The notes under the pieces: generated by a model | The model's database searches: none | What the model saw: the letters and a program-made list of their open reading frames with translations, nothing else | Told to the model about the DNA's origin: nothing | Made by a program: the position numbers and the translations under genes | Assembly (NCBI GenBank): GCA_963740555.1 | Contig: CAVUES010000005.1 | Span: 62,001 to 126,000 of the forward strand | Length of the DNA stretch: 64,000 bases | Reading direction: 5' to 3' | DNA from: Mayfieldus sp963740555 | Lineage (GTDB): Bacteria > Actinomycetota > Thermoleophilia > Solirubrobacterales > 70-9 | Shown here: piece after piece, positions 40,272 to 49,391 of the stretch | Position numbering within the stretch: the stretch's first letter is position 1 | Layout of the letters: every line of letters begins with the position of its first letter

Positions 40272-41450
40272 ATGAACCACACCTCGCCTCGGGAACGAGC
40301 ACAGAGCACTCGACTCGCCGTCTACACCGATTACACCTACCACGAGGTCGGGGGGCGCGTCTTTGCCGAGCGTGCGTTCGCTCTCTTCCTCGCACGCCTC
40401 GGGGCACAGTTTGCGAAGTTCACGGTGATCGGACGAATTGCCCCGCCCTCGGAGCGCGGTCGCTACGAGCTCGGTGAAGACGTCGAGCTCGTCCCACTGC
40501 CCTACTACGCTCGCCTCAGCGAGCCACTGGCAGTCCTCAAAGGCATGGTCGCCGCCCTGCGAATCTACTGGCGGGCGCTTCGCGACACTGATTGCGTGTG
40601 GCTCTTCGGCCCTCACCCTCTCGCGTTCCCCTTCGCAGCCTTGGCATGGGTGCGACGCAAGCGGGTCGTGCTGACGGTACGTCAGGACCTTCCGGAATAT
40701 GTTCGCAACCGGCATCCGAATCGCAAGCTGCTGCGACTCGCGGGCTGGATCCTTGAGTTGGCGTTTCGGGGCCTGGGACGGTTCTGCAGAGTCGTAGCGG
40801 TCGGTCCGGTGATCGCCGATCACTATCGCCATTCCCGTCGCCTCCTGGAGATCTCTGTCTCGCTGGTCGAGCAGGCAGATGTCGTGGCGCCTCGTTCGAA
40901 GCAAATGGACTACGGCGGTGAGCTCAACGTCTTGAGCGTCGGACGCCTGGACACAGAGAAGAACCCCCTGCTGCTGGCCGATGCCCTGGCCAGACTGGTT
41001 GACCAGGATCGACGCTGGCGCTTGATCGTCTGTGGGGAAGGACCTCTCGCCGACGCACTCGCCGCCCGGCTTCACGAGCTCGGTGTGGACGGCCATGCGG
41101 AGCTCAAAGGTTATGTTCCATTGCGCGGCGGCCTGACCTCCCTCTACAGGGAGTGCCAGATGCTTCTGCACGTTTCCTGGACCGAGGGCCTGCCCCAGGT
41201 TCTGTACGAGGCATTTGCCGCAGCCTTGCCGGTGGTTGCAACCGACGTAGGTGGGGTCGCGAAAGCGACCGGCGAGGCGGTCTCGCTGATCCCCCCCGGG
41301 AGTCCGGAGGCCGCCGCGGAGGCACTCAGGGAGCTGGGTGAGAACGAGGCATTGCGCCGTCATCGAATAGAGGCTGGCCATACCCTGGTCAGTCGCGCAA
41401 CGATCGAGGCCGAATGCGCCCGGGTCACCGAGTTCATCTCCGCGAGGTGA
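40272..41450 (+). CDS. Family 4 glycosyltransferase
   Basis: 392 residues. N-terminal half has YHEVGGRVFAERAFALFL and ERGRYELGEDVELVPL; the C-terminal half has LNVLSVGRLDTEKNPLLLADAL, HVSWTEGLPQVLYEAFAAALPVVATDVGGV (the EX7E motif) and LIPPGSPEAAAEAL. It should transfer a sugar to the growing glycan. The stop overlaps the GTG start of the C5-epimerase (GTGA), so the two are likely translated together, suggesting that this transferase builds the uronate-containing unit. Confidence 0.9.
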   Translation: MNHTSPRERAQSTRLAVYTDYTYHEVGGRVFAERAFALFLARLGAQFAKFTVIGRIAPPSERGRYELGEDVELVPLPYYARLSEPLAVLKGMVAALRIYWRALRDTDCVWLFGPHPLAFPFAALAWVRRKRVVLTVRQDLPEYVRNRHPNRKLLRLAGWILELAFRGLGRFCRVVAVGPVIADHYRHSRRLLEISVSLVEQADVVAPRSKQMDYGGELNVLSVGRLDTEKNPLLLADALARLVDQDRRWRLIVCGEGPLADALAARLHELGVDGHAELKGYVPLRGGLTSLYRECQMLLHVSWTEGLPQVLYEAFAAALPVVATDVGGVAKATGEAVSLIPPGSPEAAAEALRELGENEALRRHRIEAGHTLVSRATIEAECARVTEFISAR

Positions 41451-42526
41451 TCCCCTCTGTATTTTTGCCAGGTGCCCGGAGCCCTCCGTTGACAGCGCAG
41501 GACACCTCGTGGTGGCGGGAGACCCTGATGCGCCTTCGACTCAACCCCGGATCCCCCAGTACCTTCAGCAGCGAGCGTTCGTTTGATCCGCCGATCGGGC
41601 AGCATTGGGACCCCGCAGAGCAGGTTCGCGGGTACTACATCGATTTCAGCTCCAAGGCCTATGCGCCTCGCTGGCCGCCGGACTGGCTGGGGCCCGTCGA
41701 TAAGCAGTTGCACGTGGCGACCGCCCAGTGGGGCTTCGGCGCTTATGAGCGCTATCTGAATGGGGAGGGCGAAGCCTGGCTCGAGGCCGCACGGGGCGCG
41801 GCTGATCACCTGCTCGAGCTCCAGCACGACAGCGGAGGGCAGGATGGCGGCTGGCGCCACCTGTTCCCACTGTCGCATACCTTTCGACTCGACCCCCCCT
41901 GGCTCTCGGGGATGGCGCAGGGAGAGGGAGCGAGCCTGCTGGTGCGACTCTTCTTGGAGACGGGCGAAGAGCGATACGCCGAGGCCGCGCTCCGAGCGCT
42001 GAAGCCAATGAACGTCCCGGTCCCCGAAGGCGGAACCTTGGCATTCCTCGACGGCCTTCCCTTCGTCGAGGAGTACCCCACCGACCCACCCTCTTGTGTC
42101 CTTAACGGCGCCATCTTCGCGCTCTGGGGTTGCTACGACGTATATCGTGGCCTGGCCGACACCGGCCCTAGCGATCTATTCGAGAGCTTCCTGGGTGCTT
42201 TGGCTACCAGCATGCCCCGCTATGACACTGGGTACTGGTCGAGGTATGACCTCTTTCCCCATCCGCTGCCCAACATCGCCAGTCCGGCCTACCACCTGCT
42301 GCACATCAAGCAGCTGCGCGTCCTTGCTCGAATCGCACCGAGGCCGGAGTTCGACGCGGCGCTGTCCAGGTTCGAGGCCTACCGGGCATCTCGGCTGCGC
42401 CGCTACCGGGCATTGAGCCAGAAGATCGCGTTTCGGTTGGTGGTACCTCGCAACAGCATGCTCGCGCATCGGCTCCCCTGGAACCAGCACCCGCGAGCGA
42501 GAGAGGCCGCCGGACCCCTGCCCTAA
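41447..42526 (+). CDS. D-glucuronyl C5-epimerase homologue
   Basis: 359 residues from the GTG at 41447 overlapping the preceding stop; the frame extends upstream to an ATG at 41414. The C-terminal half matches the D-glucuronyl C5-epimerase domain (heparan/heparosan epimerase family): LPFVEEYPTDPPSCVLNGAIFALWG, the WSRYDLFPHPLPNIASPAYHLLHIKQLRVL motif region (Tyr, His residues) and repeated helices before it (KQLHVATAQWGFGAYERYL). Members invert C5 of glucuronic acid in a polymer to give iduronic acid. No signal peptide is visible from this start, so action before export is possible. Residues needed for catalysis (the two Tyr and one Glu of the human enzyme) have likely counterparts in EEYPT and YDLF; unproven. 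Confidence 0.85.
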   Translation: MIPSVFLPGARSPPLTAQDTSWWRETLMRLRLNPGSPSTFSSERSFDPPIGQHWDPAEQVRGYYIDFSSKAYAPRWPPDWLGPVDKQLHVATAQWGFGAYERYLNGEGEAWLEAARGAADHLLELQHDSGGQDGGWRHLFPLSHTFRLDPPWLSGMAQGEGASLLVRLFLETGEERYAEAALRALKPMNVPVPEGGTLAFLDGLPFVEEYPTDPPSCVLNGAIFALWGCYDVYRGLADTGPSDLFESFLGALATSMPRYDTGYWSRYDLFPHPLPNIASPAYHLLHIKQLRVLARIAPRPEFDAALSRFEAYRASRLRRYRALSQKIAFRLVVPRNSMLAHRLPWNQHPRAREAAGPLP

Positions 42527-42596
42527 GCTTCCGCTGAGCGGGCCCTACGCTGACGTCGCCACGTGAACCGGGCGAATCCGACCCGAGTCGCCCCCG

Positions 42597-42640
42597 GTAT
42601 GGCCAGACGGAGGCGGCCGTATGGCCAGACGGAGGCGGCC
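42597..42640. repeat. Perfect 22-bp tandem duplication
   Basis: GTATGGCCAGACGGAGGCGG followed by CC occurs twice in succession (42597-42618 and 42619-42640). It lies in the 136-base gap between two convergent genes, the C5-epimerase and argD. No other function is visible. Confidence 0.85.
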
Positions 42641-42662
42641 GACGCGTCCACATCGGCTCGAG

Positions 42663-43862
42663 TCACTTCGAGCCGCGCTGGCTGGTGGACGATCTGATCT
42701 GATCGAGGATTGTCAATGCATGCTCGATCTCCGACTGGCCGATCACCAGCGGTGGAAGGAGCCGCAGGGTGCCCGGCTCGGGGACGTTGACGATAAGGCC
42801 GTCCTGCAGGGCGCGGTCAGCGACCTCGGCAGCGTCGAGCCCGTCCGCTAGCCCCACCCCGATCATCAGGCCGCGGCCCCGCACCTCGCGGACCCCCTCA
42901 AGCGCCTCCAGGCCCTCGCGCAGCCAAGCGCCGAGGTCGCGGACGGAGCGCAGCAGCTGCGGGTCGTCTACGACATCGACCGCCGCCAGCGCCGCGGTCG
43001 CAACCAGCGGCCCGCCGGCGAAGGTCGAGCCGTGGTCGCCGGGTCCGAGGACCTCGGCGACGCCGGGCGCGGCGAGGCATGCGCCGATCGGCAGGCCGCC
43101 CCCGAGCGCCTTCGCGGTCGTCATCACGTCGGGCCGCACCGGGGTCTGCTCGTAGGCCCACAGCGAGCCGGTGCGCCCCATACCGGTCTGGATTTCGTCA
43201 AAAACGAGCAGGGCGCCGGCCTCGTCGCAGGCCTCGCGGGCGGCGACCAGGGTCTCCTCGGGCACCGGGTAGACGCCGGCTTCGCCGAGGATCGGCTCGA
43301 TGATCACCGCCGCGGTCGCCGGCCCGACCACGGCGCGCAAGGCGTCAGGGTCGTCGATCGGCACTGAGGTAAAGCCGGCCAGCATCGGAGCGAAGTCGGG
43401 ATTGGCGGCCATCGCCGGGGTCGCCGCCAGTGAGCCCATGCTGCGGCCATGAAAGGCACGCTCGAGGCTGACGATCTCCGGCTGCTCGATTCCCCGCCGG
43501 TGGGCGTGCTTGCGCGCCAGCTTGATCGCGCACTCGTTGGCCTCGGTGCCTGAGTTGGTGAAGAAGGCCTTGCCGCCGAGGCTCGACTCGCAGAGCCGCT
43601 CGGCGAGCCGCACCATCGGCTCGGTGTAGAAGAGGTTGGAGGCGTGGATCAGGCGCTCGGACTGCTCGCGGACCGCCTTGACTACCGCCGGGTGGCAGTG
43701 GCCGATCGAGTTGACCGAGATCCCGGTCACGAAGTCGAGGTACTCGTTGCCCTCGGAGTCCCAAAGGGTTGCCCCATCGCCTCGAACGAACTCGACTGGC
43801 GCCCGCTTGTAGGTCGGTATCAGGTAGCGCTGCTCGAGCGCCTGTAGGTCGGCGAGGTCCAT
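42663..43862 (-). CDS. argD: Acetylornithine aminotransferase
   Basis: 399 residues. Class III aminotransferase converting N-acetylglutamate semialdehyde to N-acetylornithine. PLP-binding SGTEANE, the VFDEIQTGMGRTG aspartate motif and the Schiff-base lysine in MTTAKALGGGLP are all present. ArgD also can act as succinyldiaminopimelate aminotransferase; not separable. It is the last gene of the argC-argJ-argB-argD block, eight bases after argB. Confidence 0.93.
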   Translation of the reverse strand: MDLADLQALEQRYLIPTYKRAPVEFVRGDGATLWDSEGNEYLDFVTGISVNSIGHCHPAVVKAVREQSERLIHASNLFYTEPMVRLAERLCESSLGGKAFFTNSGTEANECAIKLARKHAHRRGIEQPEIVSLERAFHGRSMGSLAATPAMAANPDFAPMLAGFTSVPIDDPDALRAVVGPATAAVIIEPILGEAGVYPVPEETLVAAREACDEAGALLVFDEIQTGMGRTGSLWAYEQTPVRPDVMTTAKALGGGLPIGACLAAPGVAEVLGPGDHGSTFAGGPLVATAALAAVDVVDDPQLLRSVRDLGAWLREGLEALEGVREVRGRGLMIGVGLADGLDAAEVADRALQDGLIVNVPEPGTLRLLPPLVIGQSEIEHALTILDQIRSSTSQRGSK

Positions 43863-43870
43863 CGGGGCCC

Positions 43871-44716
43871 TCAGGGGGTCACCTTGGTCCCAATGCCGGC
43901 GTCGGTGAAGAGCTCCAGCAGCAGCGAGTGCGGCTGGCGGCCATCGATGATGTGCGCGTGCTCGGCGCCGCCGCGAATGGCGTCGATGCAGGCCTGAAGC
44001 TTGGGCCGCATGCCCCCGCCCACCGTCTCGAGGCGCAGCTCGACCTCTTCGACCGTCGCCAGTGAGACCAGGGAGGACGGCTGCTCGGGGTCTGCGAGCC
44101 AGCCCTCGACGTCGGTGAGGAAGATCGCCTTGTGGGCGCCCAGGGCGGCTGCCACCTTGCCCGCCGCCTCGTCGGCGTTGACGTTGTAGTTGTTGCCGGC
44201 CCGGTCGGCGCCGGCCGAGGCGACCACCGGGATGTAGTCCGCGGCGATGTGGTTGAGCACGTCCACGTCGACGTGCTGGATCGAGCCCACGAAGCCGACC
44301 TGGTCCGCGTTGGGGACCGGCTCGATCTCGAACAGCCAGCCATCCTCGCCGGAAAGGCCGACCGCCGGCTGGCCGTGGCGGTTGAGGCGCATGACGATGT
44401 CTGAGTTGAGCTTGCCGAGCAGCACCATCTTCGCCACCTCGACCGTCTCCGGATCGGATACGCGCAGGCCCTCGTGAAAGCGAACCTCCATGCCGAGACG
44501 TTCCATGTAATCGGTGATCTCCGGCCCGCCACCGTGCACGATCACCGGGTTGAGCCCCACGTACTTGAGCAGCACGACATCGGTGGCGAAGGCCTCGCGA
44601 AGCTCCTCGTCGCGCATCGCGGCCCCGCCGTACTTGATCACCACGGTGCGGCCGTGAAACTCGCGAATGTAGGGCAGAGCTTCGAGAAGGAGCTCGACGT
44701 TTGGGTTGGCTGTCAT
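43871..44716 (-). CDS. argB: Acetylglutamate kinase
   Basis: 281 residues. Amino-acid-kinase fold; phosphorylates N-acetylglutamate. GxGG-type loop VIKYGGAAMRD at residues 26-36, the VHGGGPEI substrate loop, and the C-terminal GGMRPKLQACIDAI region. The N-terminal helix (LLEALPYIREF) suits the arginine-inhibited hexameric type. It overlaps argJ by four bases and precedes argD by eight. Confidence 0.94.
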   Translation of the reverse strand: MTANPNVELLLEALPYIREFHGRTVVIKYGGAAMRDEELREAFATDVVLLKYVGLNPVIVHGGGPEITDYMERLGMEVRFHEGLRVSDPETVEVAKMVLLGKLNSDIVMRLNRHGQPAVGLSGEDGWLFEIEPVPNADQVGFVGSIQHVDVDVLNHIAADYIPVVASAGADRAGNNYNVNADEAAGKVAAALGAHKAIFLTDVEGWLADPEQPSSLVSLATVEEVELRLETVGGGMRPKLQACIDAIRGGAEHAHIIDGRQPHSLLLELFTDAGIGTKVTP

Positions 44717-45864
44717 GTCGTGTACTCCGCGTTCAGCTTCACGTAGTCGTAGCTGAGGTCACTGAAGAAGATGTGCGCCGCGGCGTCGCCGCGGCCTAGC
44801 CGCACAGCGAGCTCGGCCTCAGGCGCCTCGCCGGCCAGCTCCTCGGCGTCGATCTCGGCCGGTCCCAGCTCGCGCAGCTCCTCGCCGGCGAGCGCCATCC
44901 CGGCGGCCTGCGCGATCCGGCCCCAGTTGGGGTCGCGCCCGAACAGCGCCGTCTTCACCAGCGGCGAGTTGGCGATCGCGCGGGCGACCCGCTCGGCTTC
45001 GTCATCGGACGCAGCCTGCTCGACCTGGACGCGACCGACCCGAGTCGCCCCCTCCCCGTCGGCGACGATCTCCAGCGCCAGCTGCAACAGCACCGCCTCC
45101 AGCAAGCCGCCCGGCAGCGGGATGCCGGCGGCGCCCGTCGCCTGCAGGATCACCGTGTCGTTGGTGCTCATCTGGCCGTCGACGCTGATCCGCTCGAACG
45201 ACGCCGCGCTCGCGACACGCAGGGTCGCGTCGGGGTCGGGCACCTCGGCATCGGTCTGCAGGAAGCAGAGCAGGGTCGCGAAGCCGGGCTCCATCATCCC
45301 GGCGCCCTTGGCCTGCGCCGAGAGCGTCGCCCCGCCGGCCCGCACCGTGCAGCGCTTCGGCCAGCGATCGGTGGTGCAGATCGCGGCCGCGAAGTCCTCG
45401 CCGCCGCTCGGCGAGAGCGCCTCGGCGGCTGTGCCGATCCCGCCCCGGATCGCCTCCATGTCCAGTGGCACGCCGATCACGCCGGTCTCGGCGACCGCGA
45501 CCGTCTCTGGCTCCAGCCCCAGTGCCGACGCGGCGGCGTCACGCATCTCCAGCGCGTCCGCGTAACCCTGCTCACCGGTCGCCGCATTGGCGTTTCCTGA
45601 GTTGACCACCGCCGCGCGCAGCGACCCCAGCTCACAGCTCTCGCGGCAGACGCGGATCGGCGCAGCGGCGGAGGCGTTCGCAGTCAGAAGCGCCGACGAG
45701 CCCACGGCCTTTCCCTCGCAGACGACGAGCGCCAGGTCGGTCCCGCCGTCGCCCTTCAGCCCGCAGGCGATGCCCGAGGCCTGGAAGCCGGGCGCGAGCT
45801 GCGCCGGGTCGAGCTCCTCGACCACTTCCGGCGCCTCGACCCAGCGTGAACGGAAGAAGCTCAC
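44713..45864 (-). CDS. argJ: Bifunctional ornithine acetyltransferase/N-acetylglutamate synthase
   Basis: 383 residues. Catalyses the acetyl cycle from N-acetylornithine to glutamate. The autocleavage site with the nucleophilic Thr lies in KGAGMMEPGFATLL, between Ala and Thr. VVNSGNANAATGEQG and ISVDGQMSTNDTV are the other signature stretches. Two subunits form after cleavage. Its start is 61 bases from argC and its end overlaps argB by four bases. The argC-argJ gap holds a 6-bp hairpin (around 45903-45917) but no terminator-like U-run. Confidence 0.94.
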   Translation of the reverse strand: MSFFRSRWVEAPEVVEELDPAQLAPGFQASGIACGLKGDGGTDLALVVCEGKAVGSSALLTANASAAAPIRVCRESCELGSLRAAVVNSGNANAATGEQGYADALEMRDAAASALGLEPETVAVAETGVIGVPLDMEAIRGGIGTAAEALSPSGGEDFAAAICTTDRWPKRCTVRAGGATLSAQAKGAGMMEPGFATLLCFLQTDAEVPDPDATLRVASAASFERISVDGQMSTNDTVILQATGAAGIPLPGGLLEAVLLQLALEIVADGEGATRVGRVQVEQAASDDEAERVARAIANSPLVKTALFGRDPNWGRIAQAAGMALAGEELRELGPAEIDAEELAGEAPEAELAVRLGRGDAAAHIFFSDLSYDYVKLNAEYTT

Positions 45865-45925
45865 CGGAACCTCTTTTCACGTTCGCGCTCGGCCCTGCTC
45901 GATGCTCTTTTGAAGAGCCCCGCGC

Positions 45926-46942
45926 TCACAGTCCCTCCGTCTCGTCGAGACCGAGCATCAAGTTGAGGTTCTGGATCGCCTGGCTCGATGCGCCCTTCCA
46001 GAGGTTGTCGATCGCCGACAGGGCGATCACCCGGTCGCCGTTCCGAACGACGTGGATGTGGCATTCGTTGGTGTCGCGGACGTCGCGCACGCCGGGCGGA
46101 GCATCGGTCACCTTCACGAACGGCTCCTCGGCGTAGCGATGCGCGTACATCTGTCCGAGCTCGTCGGAGTCGACCTCCCGGGTTGGGGTCACGAAGCAGG
46201 TCGCGAGCTCGCCCTGGTCGAGCGGCATCAGATGGGGGACGAAGGTCACCGGTCCGTCGTAACCGAGCTCGGCCAGCGACTGCTGGATCTCCGGCGTGTG
46301 ACGGTGTGAGTCGGCCGCATAGGCGTAGGCGTTCTCGGAAAGGGTCACGAAGTGCGTGTCGTCGCCGCCGCCGCGCCCGTAGCCCGAGATCCCCTGGATC
46401 GCGTCGATCGAGACGTCCTCGATCAGGCCGGCCGCAGCCAGGGGCGCCAGCGCCAGCACGGCGGCGGTCGGGTAGCAGCCCGGGTTGGCAACCAGATCGG
46501 CTTCACGCACCGCGTCGCGGTTGAGCTCGGTGAGCCCGTAGGCGGCGTCGGCGAGCAGATCCGGCTCGCCGTGGGGCCCGTACCACTTCTCATAGACCTC
46601 CTGGCTGCGGAGCCGGAAGTCGGCGGAGAGGTCGACGACCTGGATCCCGAGCCCGCGCATCTGCGCGACCACCGGCGCCGAGGCGGCATGCGGGTAGGCG
46701 ACGATCGCGGCCTCCATGTCCTCGAGGCCCGCGAGGTCGAGCTCGCGCATCTCCAGCGCCACCCGGTAGCGGGGGTAGAGCTCGTCGACCCGCTTGCCGG
46801 CGTCGCTGCGCGAGCTCACCTGGGCCAGCTCGAGGCGCGGGTGGTCCCACACGAGCTGCGCCGCGAGCGCCCCGGCAAAGCCGGAGGCGCCGGCGACGAC
46901 CACGCGCGCGGCGGGGTCTGCGTCCAGGCGCTGCTCACTCAC
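45926..46942 (-). CDS. argC: N-acetyl-gamma-glutamyl-phosphate reductase
   Basis: 338 residues. Rossmann NADPH domain with VVAGASGFAGALAAQL (about 15-30); catalytic Cys in VANPGCYPTA; GISGYGRGG and the His in FVPHLMPLDQG. Reduces N-acetylglutamyl phosphate. Its first eight bases overlap the end of pheT, so arginine genes are joined to the pheST operon by overlap, which suggests coupled translation. Confidence 0.94.
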   Translation of the reverse strand: MSEQRLDADPAARVVVAGASGFAGALAAQLVWDHPRLELAQVSSRSDAGKRVDELYPRYRVALEMRELDLAGLEDMEAAIVAYPHAASAPVVAQMRGLGIQVVDLSADFRLRSQEVYEKWYGPHGEPDLLADAAYGLTELNRDAVREADLVANPGCYPTAAVLALAPLAAAGLIEDVSIDAIQGISGYGRGGGDDTHFVTLSENAYAYAADSHRHTPEIQQSLAELGYDGPVTFVPHLMPLDQGELATCFVTPTREVDSDELGQMYAHRYAEEPFVKVTDAPPGVRDVRDTNECHIHVVRNGDRVIALSAIDNLWKGASSQAIQNLNLMLGLDETEGL

Positions 46943-49391
46943 GCAGCGACCCCCCGACCTCGCTCAACCGCTCGCGGATTCGCTCGCGCAGCTCCCCCAC
47001 CTCGTCGTCGGTCAGAGTGCGGTCGGGGGCGCGGAAGGTGAGCCGCAGCGCCAGGCTCTTTCGCCCCTCTCCCACCTGCTCACCGCGGTAGACGTCGAAG
47101 ACCTCGGCCGAGCGCAGCAGCTCGCCGCCGCCCGCGAGCACCGCCTCGCGCACCTGCGCCGCCGGGACGCCCTCGTCGACGACCGCCGCGAGATCCTGGA
47201 GCACGGCTGGGAAGCTGGTCACGTCCTCGTACTGCTCGCGCCCCAGCGACGCCACCTCGGCGAGCGCCGCGAGGTCGATCTCGAAGCCGGCCGCCGCGTC
47301 GAGGTCCCACTGCCGGCAGACGAGCGGGTGCACCTCGCCCAGCCAGCCGGCAGCCCTGCCACCGACCTTCACCCGCGCCGAGCGCCCGGGGTGCAGGAAC
47401 GGCTCGTCACCGTCGGTGACGTCGACCTCGGCGCCGAGCTGTGTCGCCAGCGCCTCCAGCACGCCCTTGAGCGCGTAGAAGTCGGCCGCCGCGTTCGCCC
47501 CGCGCCAGCTACGCGGGACGAGGGTGCCGACCGCGATGCAGCCGATCCGGTGCGGCTCGTAGGCCGGCGAAGGGCGCTCGCCGACGAAATTCCCGCCCAA
47601 CACCCCGTCGGTGCGCTTGCCATCAGGCAGATAGGCCCGCCCCGACTCGAAGAGTGCCACCCGCTCTGCCCCGTGCGCGAGGTTGTAGCGGGCGGCGTCG
47701 AGCAGCGAGCCGAGCAGCGTCGTGCGCAGCCGCGAGTGGTCGAGCGACAGCGGGTTGGAGACCGTGATCGGCTGACGACGGACGTCGCCCGCCGGCAGGC
47801 GCAGCCGCTCGGGCATGGCGGGGTCGGTGAGGCTGAGGTTGACGACGGCGTCGTAGCCGAGATCGCGCATCACGTCCTCGGCACGGCGGCGCAGCGACTG
47901 GTCGCGGCTCAGCCGGCCGCCCTGCCCGACTGCCTCCGGGAGCGTCGAGGGCAGGTGCTCGTCGTAGCCGTGAATCCGCCCCACCTCCTCGATCAGGTCG
48001 ACCTCGCGGCTGACGTCGTAGTGGCGGTGTAGCGGCACCTCGGCGACGAGGTCCCGGTCCTTGCGCTCGACGCCGAAGCCGAGCCGGCCGAGGTATTCCT
48101 GGCTCTGCTCGAGCTCGACCTCCATCCCGAGCAGGCGCTCGGCGCTGCCTGAGCGCAGAGTCACGACCCGCGGCGGCGGGATCTCGGCCGCCTCGTCGAT
48201 CGTCCCCGGGACCAGGCGCGCTCCGCAGAGATCGACCAGAAGCCGCGAAGCCACCCGCTGGGCGCGCATCGCGATCTCCGGGTGAAGCTGCTTCTCGAAG
48301 CGGTTCGAGGCCTCCGAGCGCAGGCCGAGGCGGCGCGACGTGCGCAGGATGTTGACGCCGTTCCAGGTCGCGACCTCGAGCAGGACCCGGGTGGTCTCGT
48401 CCGACACCTCGGAGACCTGTCCGCCCATGATCCCGGCGATCCCGGTCGGGCCGTCGTTGTCACAGACGAGGACCGCGTCGGAGTCGAAGCTGCGCTCGAC
48501 CCCGTCCAGCGTCGTCATCTTCTCGCCTTCCGACGCGGTACGGACGATGAGCTTGCCGCCCGGGACCTTGTCGAGGTCGAAGGCGTGAAGTGGCTGTGCG
48601 GTGAGCAGCATCACGTAGTTGGTGATGTCGACGACGTTGTTGATCGGCCGCTGCCCAGCCGCGATCAGCCTGCACTTCAGCCACAGCGGCGAAGGCCCAA
48701 TCTGGACATCCTCGAAGACGCGCGCCGTGAAGCGCGGGCAGAGATCCGGGACCTCGACCGACACCGACGCGTAATCGGAGACCTCGTCGTTGCCGGAGGG
48801 CTGCGCGTCGGCCTCCCAGGGCGGCGTCGAAAGCGCCGCGCCCGTGATCGCATGTGCCTCGCGGGCAACGCCGTAGACGCCGAAGCAGTCGACCCGGTTT
48901 GAGTGCACCTCGAGCTCCAGCACCGGCTCGGCGACCGGGAGGACGTCGGCGAGCGGCGACCCTGGGTTCGGACCGTCGTCAAGGACCACAATCCCGCTCG
49001 AGTCGTCGCCGATCTGCAGCTCGGCCTCCGACAGGATCATTCCGTCGGAGACGACCCCACGCAGCTTTGCCTGTCCGAGCTCCTGTCCGTCCGGCATCGT
49101 CGCGCCCGGCAGCGCGACCGGGACCGTCTGCCCGGCGGCCACGTTGGGCGCCCCGCAGACGATCGTGCGCGTGCCGTCGCCGGTGTCGACCTCGCAGACG
49201 CTGAGCCGGTCGGCGTCGGGATGCTTCTCGGCCGACACGACCCGTCCGACGACGAACCCATTCGGCTGGGGCGGCCCTACATAGGAGATCCCCTCCACGT
49301 CGGTGGTCCGCAAAGCGAGCAGCTCGAGCATCTCCTCCGGCGAGACCCCCGGGTCGCAGTGCTCACGCAGCCAGGAGTACGGCACCTTCAT
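46935..49391 (-). CDS. pheT: Phenylalanyl-tRNA synthetase beta subunit
   Basis: 818 residues, normal length. Domains in order: tRNA-binding (OB) domain starting at about 40 (FVVGRVVSAEKHPDADRLSVCEVDTG), B3/B4 editing region, B5, the catalytic-like core and the C-terminal FDX-ACB domain (TSFPAVLQDLAAVVDE ... RLTFRAPDRTLTDDEV). The LRTSRRLGLRSEASNRFEK motif is present. It forms the alpha2-beta2 enzyme with PheS. Overlaps pheS by four bases and argC by eight. Confidence 0.96.
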   Translation of the reverse strand: MKVPYSWLREHCDPGVSPEEMLELLALRTTDVEGISYVGPPQPNGFVVGRVVSAEKHPDADRLSVCEVDTGDGTRTIVCGAPNVAAGQTVPVALPGATMPDGQELGQAKLRGVVSDGMILSEAELQIGDDSSGIVVLDDGPNPGSPLADVLPVAEPVLELEVHSNRVDCFGVYGVAREAHAITGAALSTPPWEADAQPSGNDEVSDYASVSVEVPDLCPRFTARVFEDVQIGPSPLWLKCRLIAAGQRPINNVVDITNYVMLLTAQPLHAFDLDKVPGGKLIVRTASEGEKMTTLDGVERSFDSDAVLVCDNDGPTGIAGIMGGQVSEVSDETTRVLLEVATWNGVNILRTSRRLGLRSEASNRFEKQLHPEIAMRAQRVASRLLVDLCGARLVPGTIDEAAEIPPPRVVTLRSGSAERLLGMEVELEQSQEYLGRLGFGVERKDRDLVAEVPLHRHYDVSREVDLIEEVGRIHGYDEHLPSTLPEAVGQGGRLSRDQSLRRRAEDVMRDLGYDAVVNLSLTDPAMPERLRLPAGDVRRQPITVSNPLSLDHSRLRTTLLGSLLDAARYNLAHGAERVALFESGRAYLPDGKRTDGVLGGNFVGERPSPAYEPHRIGCIAVGTLVPRSWRGANAAADFYALKGVLEALATQLGAEVDVTDGDEPFLHPGRSARVKVGGRAAGWLGEVHPLVCRQWDLDAAAGFEIDLAALAEVASLGREQYEDVTSFPAVLQDLAAVVDEGVPAAQVREAVLAGGGELLRSAEVFDVYRGEQVGEGRKSLALRLTFRAPDRTLTDDEVGELRERIRERLSEVGGSLRE

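Noticed and set aside
42597..42640. CRISPR array from tandem repeats
   Set aside because: Only two abutting copies, with no spacers and no cas genes nearby.
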